The notes: generated by a model from the letters alone, not told the origin. 64,000 nucleotides of DNA from JANXMY01 sp964251675 (GCA_964251675.1 CAXUKS010000003.1:99266-163265), one strand, 5' to 3'. Shown: positions 23,250-31,222, numbered from the stretch's first letter. A program made the numbers and translations.

Positions 23250-23300
23250 GACATAAAAGAAGAGGGCGCGATTTATCGCGCCCTCTTCTTTTATGTCTTA
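23247..23300. terminator. Perfect palindromic bidirectional terminator spanning two stop codons
   Basis: Arms of 26 bp (23247–23272 and 23275–23300) are exact complements with a 2-bp centre. TAA at 23247–23249 is the queD stop; TTA at 23298–23300 is the stop of the minus-strand gene read on its own strand. The arms include GAAGAGGGCGCG and an A/T-rich outer part that gives a T tract to both transcripts, so it should terminate both. Confidence 0.92.
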
Positions 23301-23627
23301 TTTCTTGAACTCGGTCATATTGTGCCGTCCGACACCATCAGCCATGCGGCGGATGCGGCACAGGGCGGGCTTGCCGCCTGCGGCGGGGCGCAGACCGGTA
23401 CAGTGGACCTTATCGCCGGGCTTCAACAGACCGTAGCTGTCGGCGCGTGTGCCGGGACGCAGCACCACAATCAAGCCGGGTTCCGAGGAGCCGTCGGCGG
23501 GAGCATCAAGCCGTTCCACTTCGAACAAAGACTGCGGAAAGCCGTAATTCTGAATGGCGGCGACAGCGGCATCAAACGTGCCCTCAATCGGGCCGCTGGT
23601 GAGCTGATGAATAGGGCGGGCGCTCAT
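23298..23627 (-). CDS. Hypothetical protein
   Basis: A 109-residue protein not recognised. It has a compact, mixed alpha/beta pattern with a small beta-barrel-like C-terminal half: GLIVVLRPGTRADSYGLLKP, DKVHCTGLRPAAGGKPALC, RIRRMADGVGRHNM. The LKPGDKVHC phrase is reminiscent of OB or SH3-like folds but is not diagnostic. ATG 23627 is chosen because the longer upstream frame reads through the promoter region, which has a GGGTATACT -10 pattern at about 23685–23694. It is convergent with queD. Confidence 0.6.
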   Translation of the reverse strand: MSARPIHQLTSGPIEGTFDAAVAAIQNYGFPQSLFEVERLDAPADGSSEPGLIVVLRPGTRADSYGLLKPGDKVHCTGLRPAAGGKPALCRIRRMADGVGRHNMTEFKK

Positions 23628-23741
23628 AAATGGCTTCTTTCTGGCGGCGCGGCAGAGTGAGGGAGAAGTGCGCCGCACTCTTAAGTATACCCGCTGACGG
23701 AACCATTTTGAAAAAATGACCGGGATTATTAGCGCGGGGGC

Positions 23742-23768
23742 TTGAAACGCGAACAAACCGGGTATAAT
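23742..23768 (+). promoter_or_regulatory. Promoter of the RRM protein gene
   Basis: TTGAAA (23742–23747), a short 15-bp spacer and a perfect TATAAT (23763–23768) flanked by GG. It leaves a 5' leader of about 160 nt before ATG 23938. RNA-binding protein genes of this type often have structured, cold-responsive leaders; no clear fold was worked out here. Confidence 0.6.
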
Positions 23769-23937
23769 GTCCAAGAAGACGGCAGTAAGCCGTTTTATCT
23801 CCTTCGCAGCATCGTTTCGTGCCTCTGCCCGCGCTGTCCTCGGCCCTCTCGGCGTTCACTCCGTCGCGCATCCGATACTCGCTCGCCCGCGCCTTTCGTT
23901 GCGACCGGAGGCTCACTTGAAAGGAGCCATTTCTCTT

Positions 23938-24312
23938 ATGGCAACCAAACTTTATGTCGGCAACCTGAGCTATCAGACGACCGACCAGCAGCTCCATGAT
24001 CTCTTCTCCGAGGCCGGCAACGTCACCAGCGCCCAGGTCGTGACGGACCGTTACACCGGCCAGGCTCGCGGCTTCGGCTTTGTCGAGATGGCGACCGAGG
24101 GCGAAGCCCAGGCCGCGATCTCCGCGATCAATGGCCGCACCGTGGATGGCCGCGCCCTGAACGTCAATGAGTCCAAGCCCCGCGAAGGCGGCGGTGGCGG
24201 CGGCAGCCGTGGCGGTGGCGGTGGTTATGGCGGCGGCGGCGGTGGCGGCAGCTACGGCGGCGGCGGTGGTGGCAGCTACGGCGGCGGTGGCGGTGGCCGC
24301 GACCGCTACTAA
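23938..24312 (+). CDS. Glycine-rich RRM RNA-binding protein
   Basis: A 124-residue protein: one RNA recognition motif (residues 3–80) with RNP2 LYVGNLS and RNP1 ARGFGFVEM, then a glycine-rich tail (about 85–120) of YGGGGGGG-like repeats ending in RDRY. It matches the cyanobacterial Rbp / bacterial cold-shock RRM type that binds single-stranded RNA. ATG 23938 has AAAGGAG 12 bp upstream; the in-frame upstream extension lacks family likeness. A terminator follows, so the gene is monocistronic. Confidence 0.95.
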   Translation: MATKLYVGNLSYQTTDQQLHDLFSEAGNVTSAQVVTDRYTGQARGFGFVEMATEGEAQAAISAINGRTVDGRALNVNESKPREGGGGGGSRGGGGGYGGGGGGGSYGGGGGGSYGGGGGGRDRY

Positions 24313-24331
24313 GCACCAGCGTACCCAACAA

Positions 24332-24366
24332 GAAAGGGCCGGGAGGAAACTCCCGGCCCTTTCTTT
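24332..24366 (+). terminator. Rho-independent terminator after the RRM gene
   Basis: A 14-bp perfect stem (24332–24345 with 24350–24363) closed by a GAAA tetraloop and followed by TTTG. Confidence 0.9.
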
Positions 24367-24460
24367 GTGCGTGCCTGCCTAAACTTCCCATCGAACATCC
24401 CGGTAAAAGTATGGTATAAGTGCCTCAGAACGCCTTGACAGGGACCTCTGGGAGACACTG

Positions 24461-24730
24461 ATGCACGAACTCGAAGCGATGGACCTGACGCGGCACGCCA
24501 TTTTGATTGCCCTGCAAATGTCCATGCCGATTCTGCTGCTGTCGCTGGCCGTTGGCGTCGTGGTCAGCCTGTTTCAGGCCGTCACGCAAATCCAGGAACA
24601 GACACTTACGTTTGTCCCAAAAATCGTGGTGCTCGTACTGGCGCTGGTCGTCATGGGACCCTGGATGCTGCACACGATTGTCGGCTTCACAGTGGGCCTG
24701 CTGGCGAGCCTGCCGTCGGTCATTCATTGA
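24461..24730 (+). CDS. fliQ: Flagellar export gate protein FliQ
   Basis: An 89-residue membrane protein with two helices, part of the FliPQR export gate of the flagellar type III apparatus. LLSLAVGVVVSLFQAVTQIQEQTLTFVPKI is the family signature. It begins a set with fliR and flhB. A -10-like GGTATAAG at about 24412–24419 and GGGAG about 10 bp before the ATG are visible. A truncated family A repeat separates it from fliR. Confidence 0.93.
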   Translation: MHELEAMDLTRHAILIALQMSMPILLLSLAVGVVVSLFQAVTQIQEQTLTFVPKIVVLVLALVVMGPWMLHTIVGFTVGLLASLPSVIH

Positions 24731-24732
24731 GA

Positions 24733-24838
24733 GGCCGCCTGCGCGGGCGAAGGATTAAGAACACTGACAGTCGGCTGTCTGATGCCCGCGCAGGCGGGAA
24801 AATTGCTCTTCCAAGCACGGGGGTCCAGCCCCATGTTC
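24733..24838. repeat. Truncated family A repeat between fliQ and fliR
   Basis: Carries the inner arms (GCCTGCGCGGGCGAAGGATT on the left, GCCCGCGCAGGCGGG on the right) and the right outer arm AGCACGGGGGTCCAGCCCCA. The left outer arm is missing, cut off at the fliQ stop codon. Confidence 0.7.
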
Positions 24839-24857
24839 CGTTGCCCCATCGCCTCAT

Positions 24858-25643
24858 ATGCCTGACCTTGCTGCATTCTCCGCTGACTCCTTCTGGGCCT
24901 TCTTGCAGGTCTTTGTGCGCGTTTCCAGCCTGCTGGTGACCGCGCCCGTCTTTGGCAGCCGCGAAATCCCCAATCAGGTCAAAGCCGGGCTGGCCGGGCT
25001 GCTGTCGCTGGTGCTGCTGCCGCTGGTCAAAGGGACGCTGGGGGCCATTGCCCCTACGACGGTCTACGGCATGGCGAGCGTTCTGCTGGGGCAGGCCGTG
25101 GTCGGTCTGATGATTGGCCTCGTCGTGACCCTGCTGTTTGTGGCCGTGCGGATTGGCGGCAGCCTGACGGACTACCAGATGGGCTTCACGCAGGCGTCCA
25201 CGTTCAATCCGCAGTTCAACGAGACCGTTTCGCCAATTGCCAATCTTCAGTATCGCTATGCGCTCGTGCTGTATCTGGTCGCCAACGGCCACTGGCTCCT
25301 GCTGGCCGCCCTGGAGCGGTCGTTTGTGACCCTGCCGGTAGGGCATCTGTCGCTGGCGAGGCTGTCGCAGTCGTTCACTGATGTGACCTTTCAGGCGCTG
25401 GTGATGGGTCTGCAAATCGCCGCCCCGGCGGGCGCGGTGCTTCTGGTGACGGACATCGCGTTCGCGTTCCTGAACAAAACCATGCCGTCGATGCAGGTCT
25501 TTTACGTTGGGATGCCGGTCAAGGTGCTGGTCGGCTTCGTCGTCGTGCTGGCCGTCCTGCCGCTCCTGACCGCGATTGTCTCGCACCTGACGCTCGGCTC
25601 GCCCGATGTGGTCTCCACCCTGCTTCGGGGAATGCGAAAATAG
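24858..25643 (+). CDS. fliR: Flagellar export gate protein FliR
   Basis: A 261-residue membrane protein with about six helices. Family features include RVSSLLVTAPVFGSREIPNQVKAGLAGLLSLVL, GLMIGLVVTLLFVAVRIGGSLTDYQMGF, and NKTMPSMQVFYVGMPVKVLVG. It joins FliP and FliQ to form the gate at the base of the flagellum. flhB begins 4 bp after its stop. Confidence 0.93.
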   Translation: MPDLAAFSADSFWAFLQVFVRVSSLLVTAPVFGSREIPNQVKAGLAGLLSLVLLPLVKGTLGAIAPTTVYGMASVLLGQAVVGLMIGLVVTLLFVAVRIGGSLTDYQMGFTQASTFNPQFNETVSPIANLQYRYALVLYLVANGHWLLLAALERSFVTLPVGHLSLARLSQSFTDVTFQALVMGLQIAAPAGAVLLVTDIAFAFLNKTMPSMQVFYVGMPVKVLVGFVVVLAVLPLLTAIVSHLTLGSPDVVSTLLRGMRK

Positions 25644-25647
25644 ACTT

Positions 25648-26724
25648 ATGGCTGAAGGCGAAGACAAATCATTTCCCGCGACGCCCAAGCGGCGGGCAGA
25701 GGCACGCAAAAAAGGACAGGTCGCCCGCTCCCCGGAGTTCGGCGCGGCGCTGACTCTGCTGGCCGTCGTCATGGCCCTGCACGCCACCCTGCCGGGCGAG
25801 GGGGGAATGAGCCTGCTGCGGGATTTGCAGTCTGCGCTGACATTTAATCCCCACGACTCAAACTTCACGTTTGCCACCGTGGCGCAGTGGCAGATGCGGG
25901 GTCTGGGATGGGGAGCCAAAATCCTCCTGCCAGTGGCCGGGCTGGCCGTGGTGTTCAGCCTGGCGGCGGGCATCGGGCAGGTGGGCTTTGCGGTCACTCC
26001 CGAGGCCCTGTCGCCTAAATGGAACCGATTAAACCCCGCCGAAGGCATCAAGCGTCTGGTTGGGATGCGCGGGGTCGTGGAAGCCCTGAAAGGGCTGCTT
26101 AAAATGGGCCTTGTCGGCGGCATCTGTTACAGTACCCTGCGCGGGGCCATTGAGTCGGGCGAGCTGATGCGGACCGCCCGCGAGCCGCTGCCCGTGATGC
26201 TGTCCGTGGTCGGCGGCCTCATCTGGACCCTCGGCCTGCGCGTCAGTGTCACGCTGCTTATCTTAGCCGTCGCAGACTTCGCCTACCAGAAGTACGAGAT
26301 GGAAAAGTCGCTCAAAATGAGCTTTTCGGAGATCAAGCAGGAACACAAGCAGTCCGACGGCGACCCACAGGTCAAAGCGCGTATCCGGCGCATGCAGCGC
26401 GAGATGTCCAAGCGCCGCATGATGCAGGACGTCCCCAAAGCCGATGTCGTGATCACTAACCCCACCCACTTCGCCGTGGCTCTGAAGTACGAAGGCGGCG
26501 TGTCTGCTCCGAAAGTCGTTGCTAAAGGGGCCGATGAAATCGCCGCCCGCATCCGCGAAATCGCCCGTGAGAACAAAGTGCCGCTGGTCGAAAACAAGCC
26601 ACTCGCCCGCACCCTCTTTGCCGAGGTCGAAATCGGACGAGAAATCCCCGCCGATCTCTTTGAAGCCGTCGCCCAGGTGCTGGCCTTTGTTTATCGCACG
26701 CATGGCCGCCGCAAGATGCCCTAG
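25648..26724 (+). CDS. flhB: Flagellar export switch protein FlhB
   Basis: A 358-residue export-apparatus switch. The first 215 residues hold four membrane helices; the cytoplasmic domain follows with the autocleavage site NPTH at 271–274 in VVITNPTHFAVALKYEGG. The N-terminus EDKSFPATPKRRAEARKKGQVARSPE is standard. ATG 25648 is chosen over an upstream frame start inside fliR. flhA, which usually follows, is absent; the next gene is a ComEC-like protein, so the export genes are split in this genome. Confidence 0.94.
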   Translation: MAEGEDKSFPATPKRRAEARKKGQVARSPEFGAALTLLAVVMALHATLPGEGGMSLLRDLQSALTFNPHDSNFTFATVAQWQMRGLGWGAKILLPVAGLAVVFSLAAGIGQVGFAVTPEALSPKWNRLNPAEGIKRLVGMRGVVEALKGLLKMGLVGGICYSTLRGAIESGELMRTAREPLPVMLSVVGGLIWTLGLRVSVTLLILAVADFAYQKYEMEKSLKMSFSEIKQEHKQSDGDPQVKARIRRMQREMSKRRMMQDVPKADVVITNPTHFAVALKYEGGVSAPKVVAKGADEIAARIREIARENKVPLVENKPLARTLFAEVEIGREIPADLFEAVAQVLAFVYRTHGRRKMP

Positions 26725-26729
26725 TCCGG

Positions 26730-26735
26730 TATAAT
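26730..26735 (+). promoter_or_regulatory. -10 box giving a leaderless start
   Basis: TATAAT within CCGGTATAATACGG, directly after the flhB stop. The expected transcription start, 7 bp downstream, is the A of ATG at 26742. No -35 box was found at the usual distance. Confidence 0.5.
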
Positions 26736-26741
26736 ACGGCT

Positions 26742-26816
26742 ATGCCCCTGCAAAACCTGCGAAAAATGCCGATACTTATTACAGACCAGACAGCCACACG
26801 CGGAGGCTGCCTATGA
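26742..26816 (+). CDS. Putative 24-residue leader peptide
   Basis: A 24-codon frame (MPLQNLRKMPIL...GGCL) between the -10 box and the next gene. Its TGA stop overlaps the ATG of the downstream gene (ATGA at 26813–26816), and its last codons contain the GGAGG that serves that gene. If transcription starts at the A of the ATG, it would be translated leaderlessly and coupled to the downstream gene. It is too short for any homology argument; it could be only the 5' untranslated region. Confidence 0.4.
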   Translation: MPLQNLRKMPILITDQTATRGGCL

Positions 26817-27715
26817 ACCGGGTTGTGCTGTGGCGTATCAGCACCTCGCTGCTGCTGATTGCCCTGACGCTCACTGGCGTTCTGCTCGGCATCGCCTGGC
26901 GGCGGGGGCATCCGCACCGGCCCGCACGGGGCCTGGTCGTTACCTATTTCAATGTCGGCACAGGCAACTGCGCTCTGGTGCGCTCGCCGGAAGGGCAGGC
27001 CATTCTCATAGACACCGGCGGGGCTGAAACGGGGGAAGCCCTGACAGCGGCGCTGAAAGCACGCGGCGTGGGCCGGATTGATCTGCTGATTTTGACTTCG
27101 CCCGCCCCCGGCAGTCTCGGCGGCGTTCCCGCTCTGCTGGGCAGCGGCCTGGACGTGTCGCGCATCTGGGACAACGCCATTCCTGAAACGGGCGATGCCC
27201 GGCGGGCGGCGCTGGAAGCCATTCGCCGTCACCGGCCCCGCATTCTGTCGCAGACCGCGAGCGGCGGGGATGTGATCCAGATTGGCGAGCGGATGTCCGC
27301 GTCCGCCGTCTGGCCGCCCGGTGTCGGCGCGGCCTCCCGGCGCGATCCCGTGATTTGCCGGGTCAACTACGGCAGCACCGCATTTGTGTTTGAGGGCACA
27401 GCCAGCGCCGTGGCGGAAACCGCGCTGATCAGCCAGGCCGCCTCCCGAATTGAATGCAGCGGGGCCTGCACCGATCTGGTGCTGCAAACGGCGGCGGGGG
27501 CCGACGGGCCACCGTCCGCCGAGATGCTGCGGCGGGCCACGCCAACGGTTTCGGTGCTGACCGGACACACGGACGGCGGACCGCCGCCGACACTGCTGCG
27601 CCGCCTGCGGGCCGCTGGCGCGGCTCTGTGGCAGACGGACCCCCAGGGAGCGATCACAGTAACAACAGACGGGCGCGGCACGCTCGCCGTTCATGCCGAG
27701 CGAACAGCCCTGTAA
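26813..27715 (+). CDS. ComEC-like metallo-beta-lactamase-fold protein lacking metal ligands
   Basis: A 300-residue protein with one N-terminal membrane anchor (about 5–27) and a ComEC-type beta-lactamase fold: TYFNVGTGNCALVRSPEGQAILIDTGG is the family start. The metal-binding HxHxDH block, expected after the LLIL strand, reads LTSPAPGSLGGVPALL, with no His or Asp. The fold is kept (LGGVPALL), but catalytic metals cannot bind in the usual way. In ComEC this domain is thought to degrade the non-transported strand, so this is probably a pseudoenzyme. It is followed by a PilB/GspE ATPase gene. Confidence 0.75.
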   Translation: MNRVVLWRISTSLLLIALTLTGVLLGIAWRRGHPHRPARGLVVTYFNVGTGNCALVRSPEGQAILIDTGGAETGEALTAALKARGVGRIDLLILTSPAPGSLGGVPALLGSGLDVSRIWDNAIPETGDARRAALEAIRRHRPRILSQTASGGDVIQIGERMSASAVWPPGVGAASRRDPVICRVNYGSTAFVFEGTASAVAETALISQAASRIECSGACTDLVLQTAAGADGPPSAEMLRRATPTVSVLTGHTDGGPPPTLLRRLRAAGAALWQTDPQGAITVTTDGRGTLAVHAERTAL

Positions 27716-27735
27716 GAGACCGCAGCAAGACATTC

Positions 27736-29505
27736 ATGCAGACACTTAATCCACTAACACTTGCTATGCCCCGTCTGGGAGACATTCTTGTCCAGCAGGG
27801 CGCCATCACGCCGGAGCAGCTCCATGAGGCGCTGGAAACCCAGACCTCTACCGGGCGGCGTATTGGCGCGACTCTGATGGAGAATGGCTGGGCAACGGAG
27901 GAGCAGGTCACCGAGGCGCGGGCCGTGCAGATGGAAGTCGGCTACGCCGACCTGACCCGCACGGTGCCGGACCCGTTTACCATTGATCTGGTTCCCGCCG
28001 AAACCGCACAGCGTTACCTGCTGCTGCCACTGTCGATGGAAGACGGCACAGGCAGCGGGCCGGGGCGGATCACGCTGGCAATGGTGGACCCCTGGGATGT
28101 TGAGGCTATTGACCTGATTCAGCGGGAGACGCGCCGCCGGGTGGAGCCGCTGCTGTCCTCGGAAAGCGGGCTGCGGGCCGCACTGGACCGGGCCTACCAG
28201 AACTCGCGCAATGATGCCCACTCCGAAGCGATGTCCGAGACCATTGAGCTGGCCTCGCTGGACTCGCTGGATTTGGCCGTGCCCGATGAGGAGGACCTGG
28301 ACCTCAGCGACCCGCTCAAGCAGGGGGAGCAGGCTCCCGTCATCCGCTTTGTCAACACTCTGTTTTCCGAGGCTGTCCGGCGGCGCACCTCGGACATCCA
28401 TATTGAGCCGCGCAAAAAAGACTTTCTGATCCGCTACCGGGTGGATGGACAGCTTCAAACGATTAAAACCGTGCCGCGCAACTTGCTGGCGGCGACGGTG
28501 TCGCGCATCAAGATTTTAGGCGAAATGGACATCGCCGAGCGCCGCCTGCCGCTCGATGGCCGGATTTCGATGCGGGTGGAAGGCAAGAATATCGACATGC
28601 GCGTCTCTACCCTGCCCACGCAGTACGGCGAGCGCGTGGTCATGCGTATTCTGGACCGCAGCACGGCGGCCATGAGCCTGGGCGATCTGGGCTTTTCGGC
28701 GCACAACCTTCTGAACTTTAACTCTCTCATCCGCAAGCCGCACGGTATCATTCTGGTCACGGGGCCGACGGGGTCCGGCAAGACCACGACCCTGTATGCC
28801 GCGCTGAACGCCTTGAAGTCGCCGACGACGAATATCATTACGTGCGAGGACCCCGTCGAGTATGAGCTGGAAGGCATCAGCCAGTCCAATGTCAACGAGC
28901 GGGCGGGGCTGACATTCGCCCGGCAGCTCCGGGCCATTCTGCGGCAGGACCCGGATGTGGTGCTGGTCGGCGAAATCCGCGATGCCGAGACCGCTGAGAT
29001 TGCCTTCCGGGCCGCGCTGACGGGGCACCTTGTGCTGTCCACCCTGCACTGCAACGAGGCGGCGGGGGCCGTCAGCCGCCTGATTGATATGGGCGTCGCA
29101 CCGTTTTTGATCGCCTCCACGGTGATTGGCGTGGTCGCGCAGCGGCTCGTGCGCCGCCTGTGCCCGCACTGCAAAGAGGAAGTCTTTCCCGACGAAGACA
29201 CGCTGGCCCTGTACCGCGCTCTGGGCGGCGTTCCCACCCCCGGTTTGATGCTGTGGAACGCGCCTGGCTGCCCCAAGTGCGAGGGCAACGGGACGCGGGG
29301 CCGGGTCGCGGTCCATGAAGTGCTGACGGCCAGCACGCAGATTCACCGCTTGACGATGGAAGCGGCGGAAACCCAGGTTTTGCGGGAAGCGGCGATTAAG
29401 GGCGGCATGATCCCAATGATTGGCGATGGGCTGGACAAAGTTCGCAGCGGTCTGACGACCCTGGATGATGTGCAGCGCAAGATTGGCGTTTCGATGGCAG
29501 ATTAA
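27736..29505 (+). CDS. Type IV pilus/type II secretion assembly ATPase (PilB/GspE)
   Basis: A 589-residue hexameric ATPase that powers pilus or pseudopilus assembly. Residues ~12–150 form the GspE N-terminal domain (RLGDILVQQGAITPEQLHEAL). Then come RRRTSDIHIEPRKKDFLIRYRVDG, Walker A GPTGSGKTTTLYA, an Asp box, Walker B DPDVVLVGEIRDAETAEIAFRAALTGHLVLSTLH, and a zinc motif (CPHC...CPKC). ATG 27736 is chosen; an upstream frame inside the previous gene has no likeness. Whether it serves pili or type II secretion is not decided here; pilC, pilM and others are not in the window. Confidence 0.95.
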   Translation: MQTLNPLTLAMPRLGDILVQQGAITPEQLHEALETQTSTGRRIGATLMENGWATEEQVTEARAVQMEVGYADLTRTVPDPFTIDLVPAETAQRYLLLPLSMEDGTGSGPGRITLAMVDPWDVEAIDLIQRETRRRVEPLLSSESGLRAALDRAYQNSRNDAHSEAMSETIELASLDSLDLAVPDEEDLDLSDPLKQGEQAPVIRFVNTLFSEAVRRRTSDIHIEPRKKDFLIRYRVDGQLQTIKTVPRNLLAATVSRIKILGEMDIAERRLPLDGRISMRVEGKNIDMRVSTLPTQYGERVVMRILDRSTAAMSLGDLGFSAHNLLNFNSLIRKPHGIILVTGPTGSGKTTTLYAALNALKSPTTNIITCEDPVEYELEGISQSNVNERAGLTFARQLRAILRQDPDVVLVGEIRDAETAEIAFRAALTGHLVLSTLHCNEAAGAVSRLIDMGVAPFLIASTVIGVVAQRLVRRLCPHCKEEVFPDEDTLALYRALGGVPTPGLMLWNAPGCPKCEGNGTRGRVAVHEVLTASTQIHRLTMEAAETQVLREAAIKGGMIPMIGDGLDKVRSGLTTLDDVQRKIGVSMAD

Positions 29506-29529
29506 CAGAATATAAACAAACAAGCTATT

Positions 29530-29558
29530 TTGGCATGGATTATGCAGGCAAGAATACT
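29530..29558 (+). promoter_or_regulatory. Possible promoter of the radical SAM gene
   Basis: TTGGCA (29530–29535), a 17-bp spacer and AATACT (29553–29558), about 50 bp before the gene start. Both boxes differ from consensus, so confidence is moderate to low. Confidence 0.45.
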
Positions 29559-29607
29559 GGATCTGCATTAATACCAGGGTAGTGAGCAGCTTAGAAGGCG
29601 GCGATGT

Positions 29608-30732
29608 TTGTGGAATTATAAGAATTATGGGCGGCTGTGGCGAGTCTATGGACGCTCGACCCTGAAGTATGGAACGCCGCGCAAGCTGCTGAACGCTTTG
29701 CGGACTGAGTGGGCGTATCGGCACCGGCACACGAATGTCCGCTCTGCCCCTTATCTGCTCAACATTGAGCCTCTCTACTACTGCAATCTGGACTGTCCGC
29801 TCTGCGACCGTCAGATTTTTCCCGAAGCACGCCCGGACGCGGAAGCCGGGCGGCTGCCGCTGGACATTGTAGACAAGATTTTCGACGAAGTCGGCGACTA
29901 CCTGTATCAGTGCCAGATTTTTGGACAGGGCGAGCCGCTGCTGGACTGGCCGCGCACGCAGCAGATTATCGAGAAGGCCAGAAAAAAGCGCATCTTTACC
30001 CTGATGAGCACCAACTGCACGGTGCTGACGCCAAAAATGGCCGAGGAAGTGGTCGGCTCCGGGCTGGATTATCTGGTCTGTGCGGTGGACGGCATCCGGC
30101 AGGAAAGCTACGGCAAGTACCGGGTCGGCGGACAGGTGGAGCGGGCACTGGCAAATATGCGGCTCTTTGCCGAGGAGCGCCGCCGGCAGCGCCGCCCGAT
30201 GGAAATTGAGTGGCAGTTTTTAGTCAACCGGTACAACATTGACGAGCTGGAAGACGCCCGGCGCATGGCCGACGACATGGGCGTCTTTTTGCGGTTTTCG
30301 CCCATCCGGGGCATGGAGTTTGATGAGCGGCTGCAAAAAGAGTGGCTGCCGGACACCGCCGAATGGCAGGATGGGCGGATTGACCCCGGACAGACCTGCT
30401 ATTCCTGGCCCTGCTACTTTTTGTGGCGGGCGCTGATCGTCAATTCCAATGCCCGCGTCGCCCGCTGCCTGATTTACCAGAACGTCGGCGAATACGGCAG
30501 CCTGCAGGAAGACAGCGTGCTGGGCCTGTTCAACAGCCCCGAGTCGCAGCGTGCCCGGCAGTTGTTTCAAAAAGGCCCTGTGCCGGACGGCCCGTTCCCC
30601 TCCCCCTGTGCCAACTGCTCGTTTTATGCCCGCGAGCATGGCGGCCCCAATCTCGGCAAGCGGGACAGCCTGGAGCCGCTCCCTGCCTTCCGCGAAGAGC
30701 GCGGGACGGTCCCGCTCAAAGTGTTGTCATAA
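29608..30732 (+). CDS. Radical SAM/SPASM protein
   Basis: A 374-residue radical SAM enzyme. The 4Fe-4S motif is CNLDCPLC (CxxxCxxC) near residue 62. Next come FGQGEPLLDWP as the SAM-binding glycine-rich strand, and LVCAVDGIRQESYGKYRVGG. A SPASM-like C-terminal part has Cys in DPGQTCYSWPCYF, VARCLIY and CANCSF. The SPASM-type tail suggests peptide or small-molecule modification, but no precursor peptide gene lies nearby. The start is TTG at 29608; a nearby ATG at 29604 is in another frame. A strong terminator follows. Confidence 0.85.
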   Translation: MWNYKNYGRLWRVYGRSTLKYGTPRKLLNALRTEWAYRHRHTNVRSAPYLLNIEPLYYCNLDCPLCDRQIFPEARPDAEAGRLPLDIVDKIFDEVGDYLYQCQIFGQGEPLLDWPRTQQIIEKARKKRIFTLMSTNCTVLTPKMAEEVVGSGLDYLVCAVDGIRQESYGKYRVGGQVERALANMRLFAEERRRQRRPMEIEWQFLVNRYNIDELEDARRMADDMGVFLRFSPIRGMEFDERLQKEWLPDTAEWQDGRIDPGQTCYSWPCYFLWRALIVNSNARVARCLIYQNVGEYGSLQEDSVLGLFNSPESQRARQLFQKGPVPDGPFPSPCANCSFYAREHGGPNLGKRDSLEPLPAFREERGTVPLKVLS

Positions 30733-30753
30733 AGTGTCCTGGTTCCGAAACAA

Positions 30754-30799
30754 AAGCCGCCCGGCGTTGTCTGTTAAGACAGTGCCGGGCGGCTTCGTT
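30754..30799 (+). terminator. Rho-independent terminator
   Basis: Stem AAGCCGCCCGGC (30754–30765) with its complement (30784–30795); an inner GTCT/AGAC hairpin extends it. A short T tract follows. It ends the radical SAM gene and may also serve the minus-strand gene whose stop is at 30820. Confidence 0.8.
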
Positions 30800-30819
30800 T
30801 GAGCCTATGTCAGATGGCT

Positions 30820-31128
30820 TTAGTGCGCCATATGCGCTTTGATCTCGTGGCGCGTGCCGAGACCTACGCCGAGGCCAGTGATAGTTGGGTGCTTCTCGGC
30901 GAAGTTCAGCTTCTGGCCGTGGGCTTTCTTATTGGCTGCGCTGCGCTTCAGCAGGGAATGGGTGGCGACGCCCGCCGCCGCGCCGGTGGCGGTCGGGTGG
31001 CGCTGAACGACGTTGGGATGATGGGCCGGGGCCGCCGTCTGGGCGAAAGCACCGGGCGCGAGCAGAGCAAAACTGGCGGACAACAGGGCAGCAGTGCCTT
31101 TGCGAGCAGTGCCTTTGCGAATGGTCAT
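30820..31128 (-). CDS. Small secreted His-rich protein with internal duplication
   Basis: A 102-residue protein with a signal peptide (ALLSASFALLAPGAFAQ, cleavage about residue 30). The mature part contains two related blocks: QRHPTATGAAAGVATH and EKHPTITGLGVGLGTRH, both with a HPTxTG core. It is rich in His, Gly and Ala and has no cysteine. The function is unknown; periplasmic or extracellular location is inferred. Its gene is divergent from the glycosyltransferase gene. Confidence 0.65.
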   Translation of the reverse strand: MTIRKGTARKGTAALLSASFALLAPGAFAQTAAPAHHPNVVQRHPTATGAAAGVATHSLLKRSAANKKAHGQKLNFAEKHPTITGLGVGLGTRHEIKAHMAH

Positions 31129-31222
31129 GGTAACGTTCTTCCGTCGCTGAAAGCGTCACACGGGCCGCCAAAGTTCCAGCCTCCCATATTTTTTGCCAGA
31201 AACAGGACAGCAAGCGGTCTTC

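Noticed and set aside
23767..23937. N-terminal extension of the RRM protein
   Set aside because: A strong ribosome site precedes ATG 23938 and the RRM begins there; the upstream part is the 5' leader.
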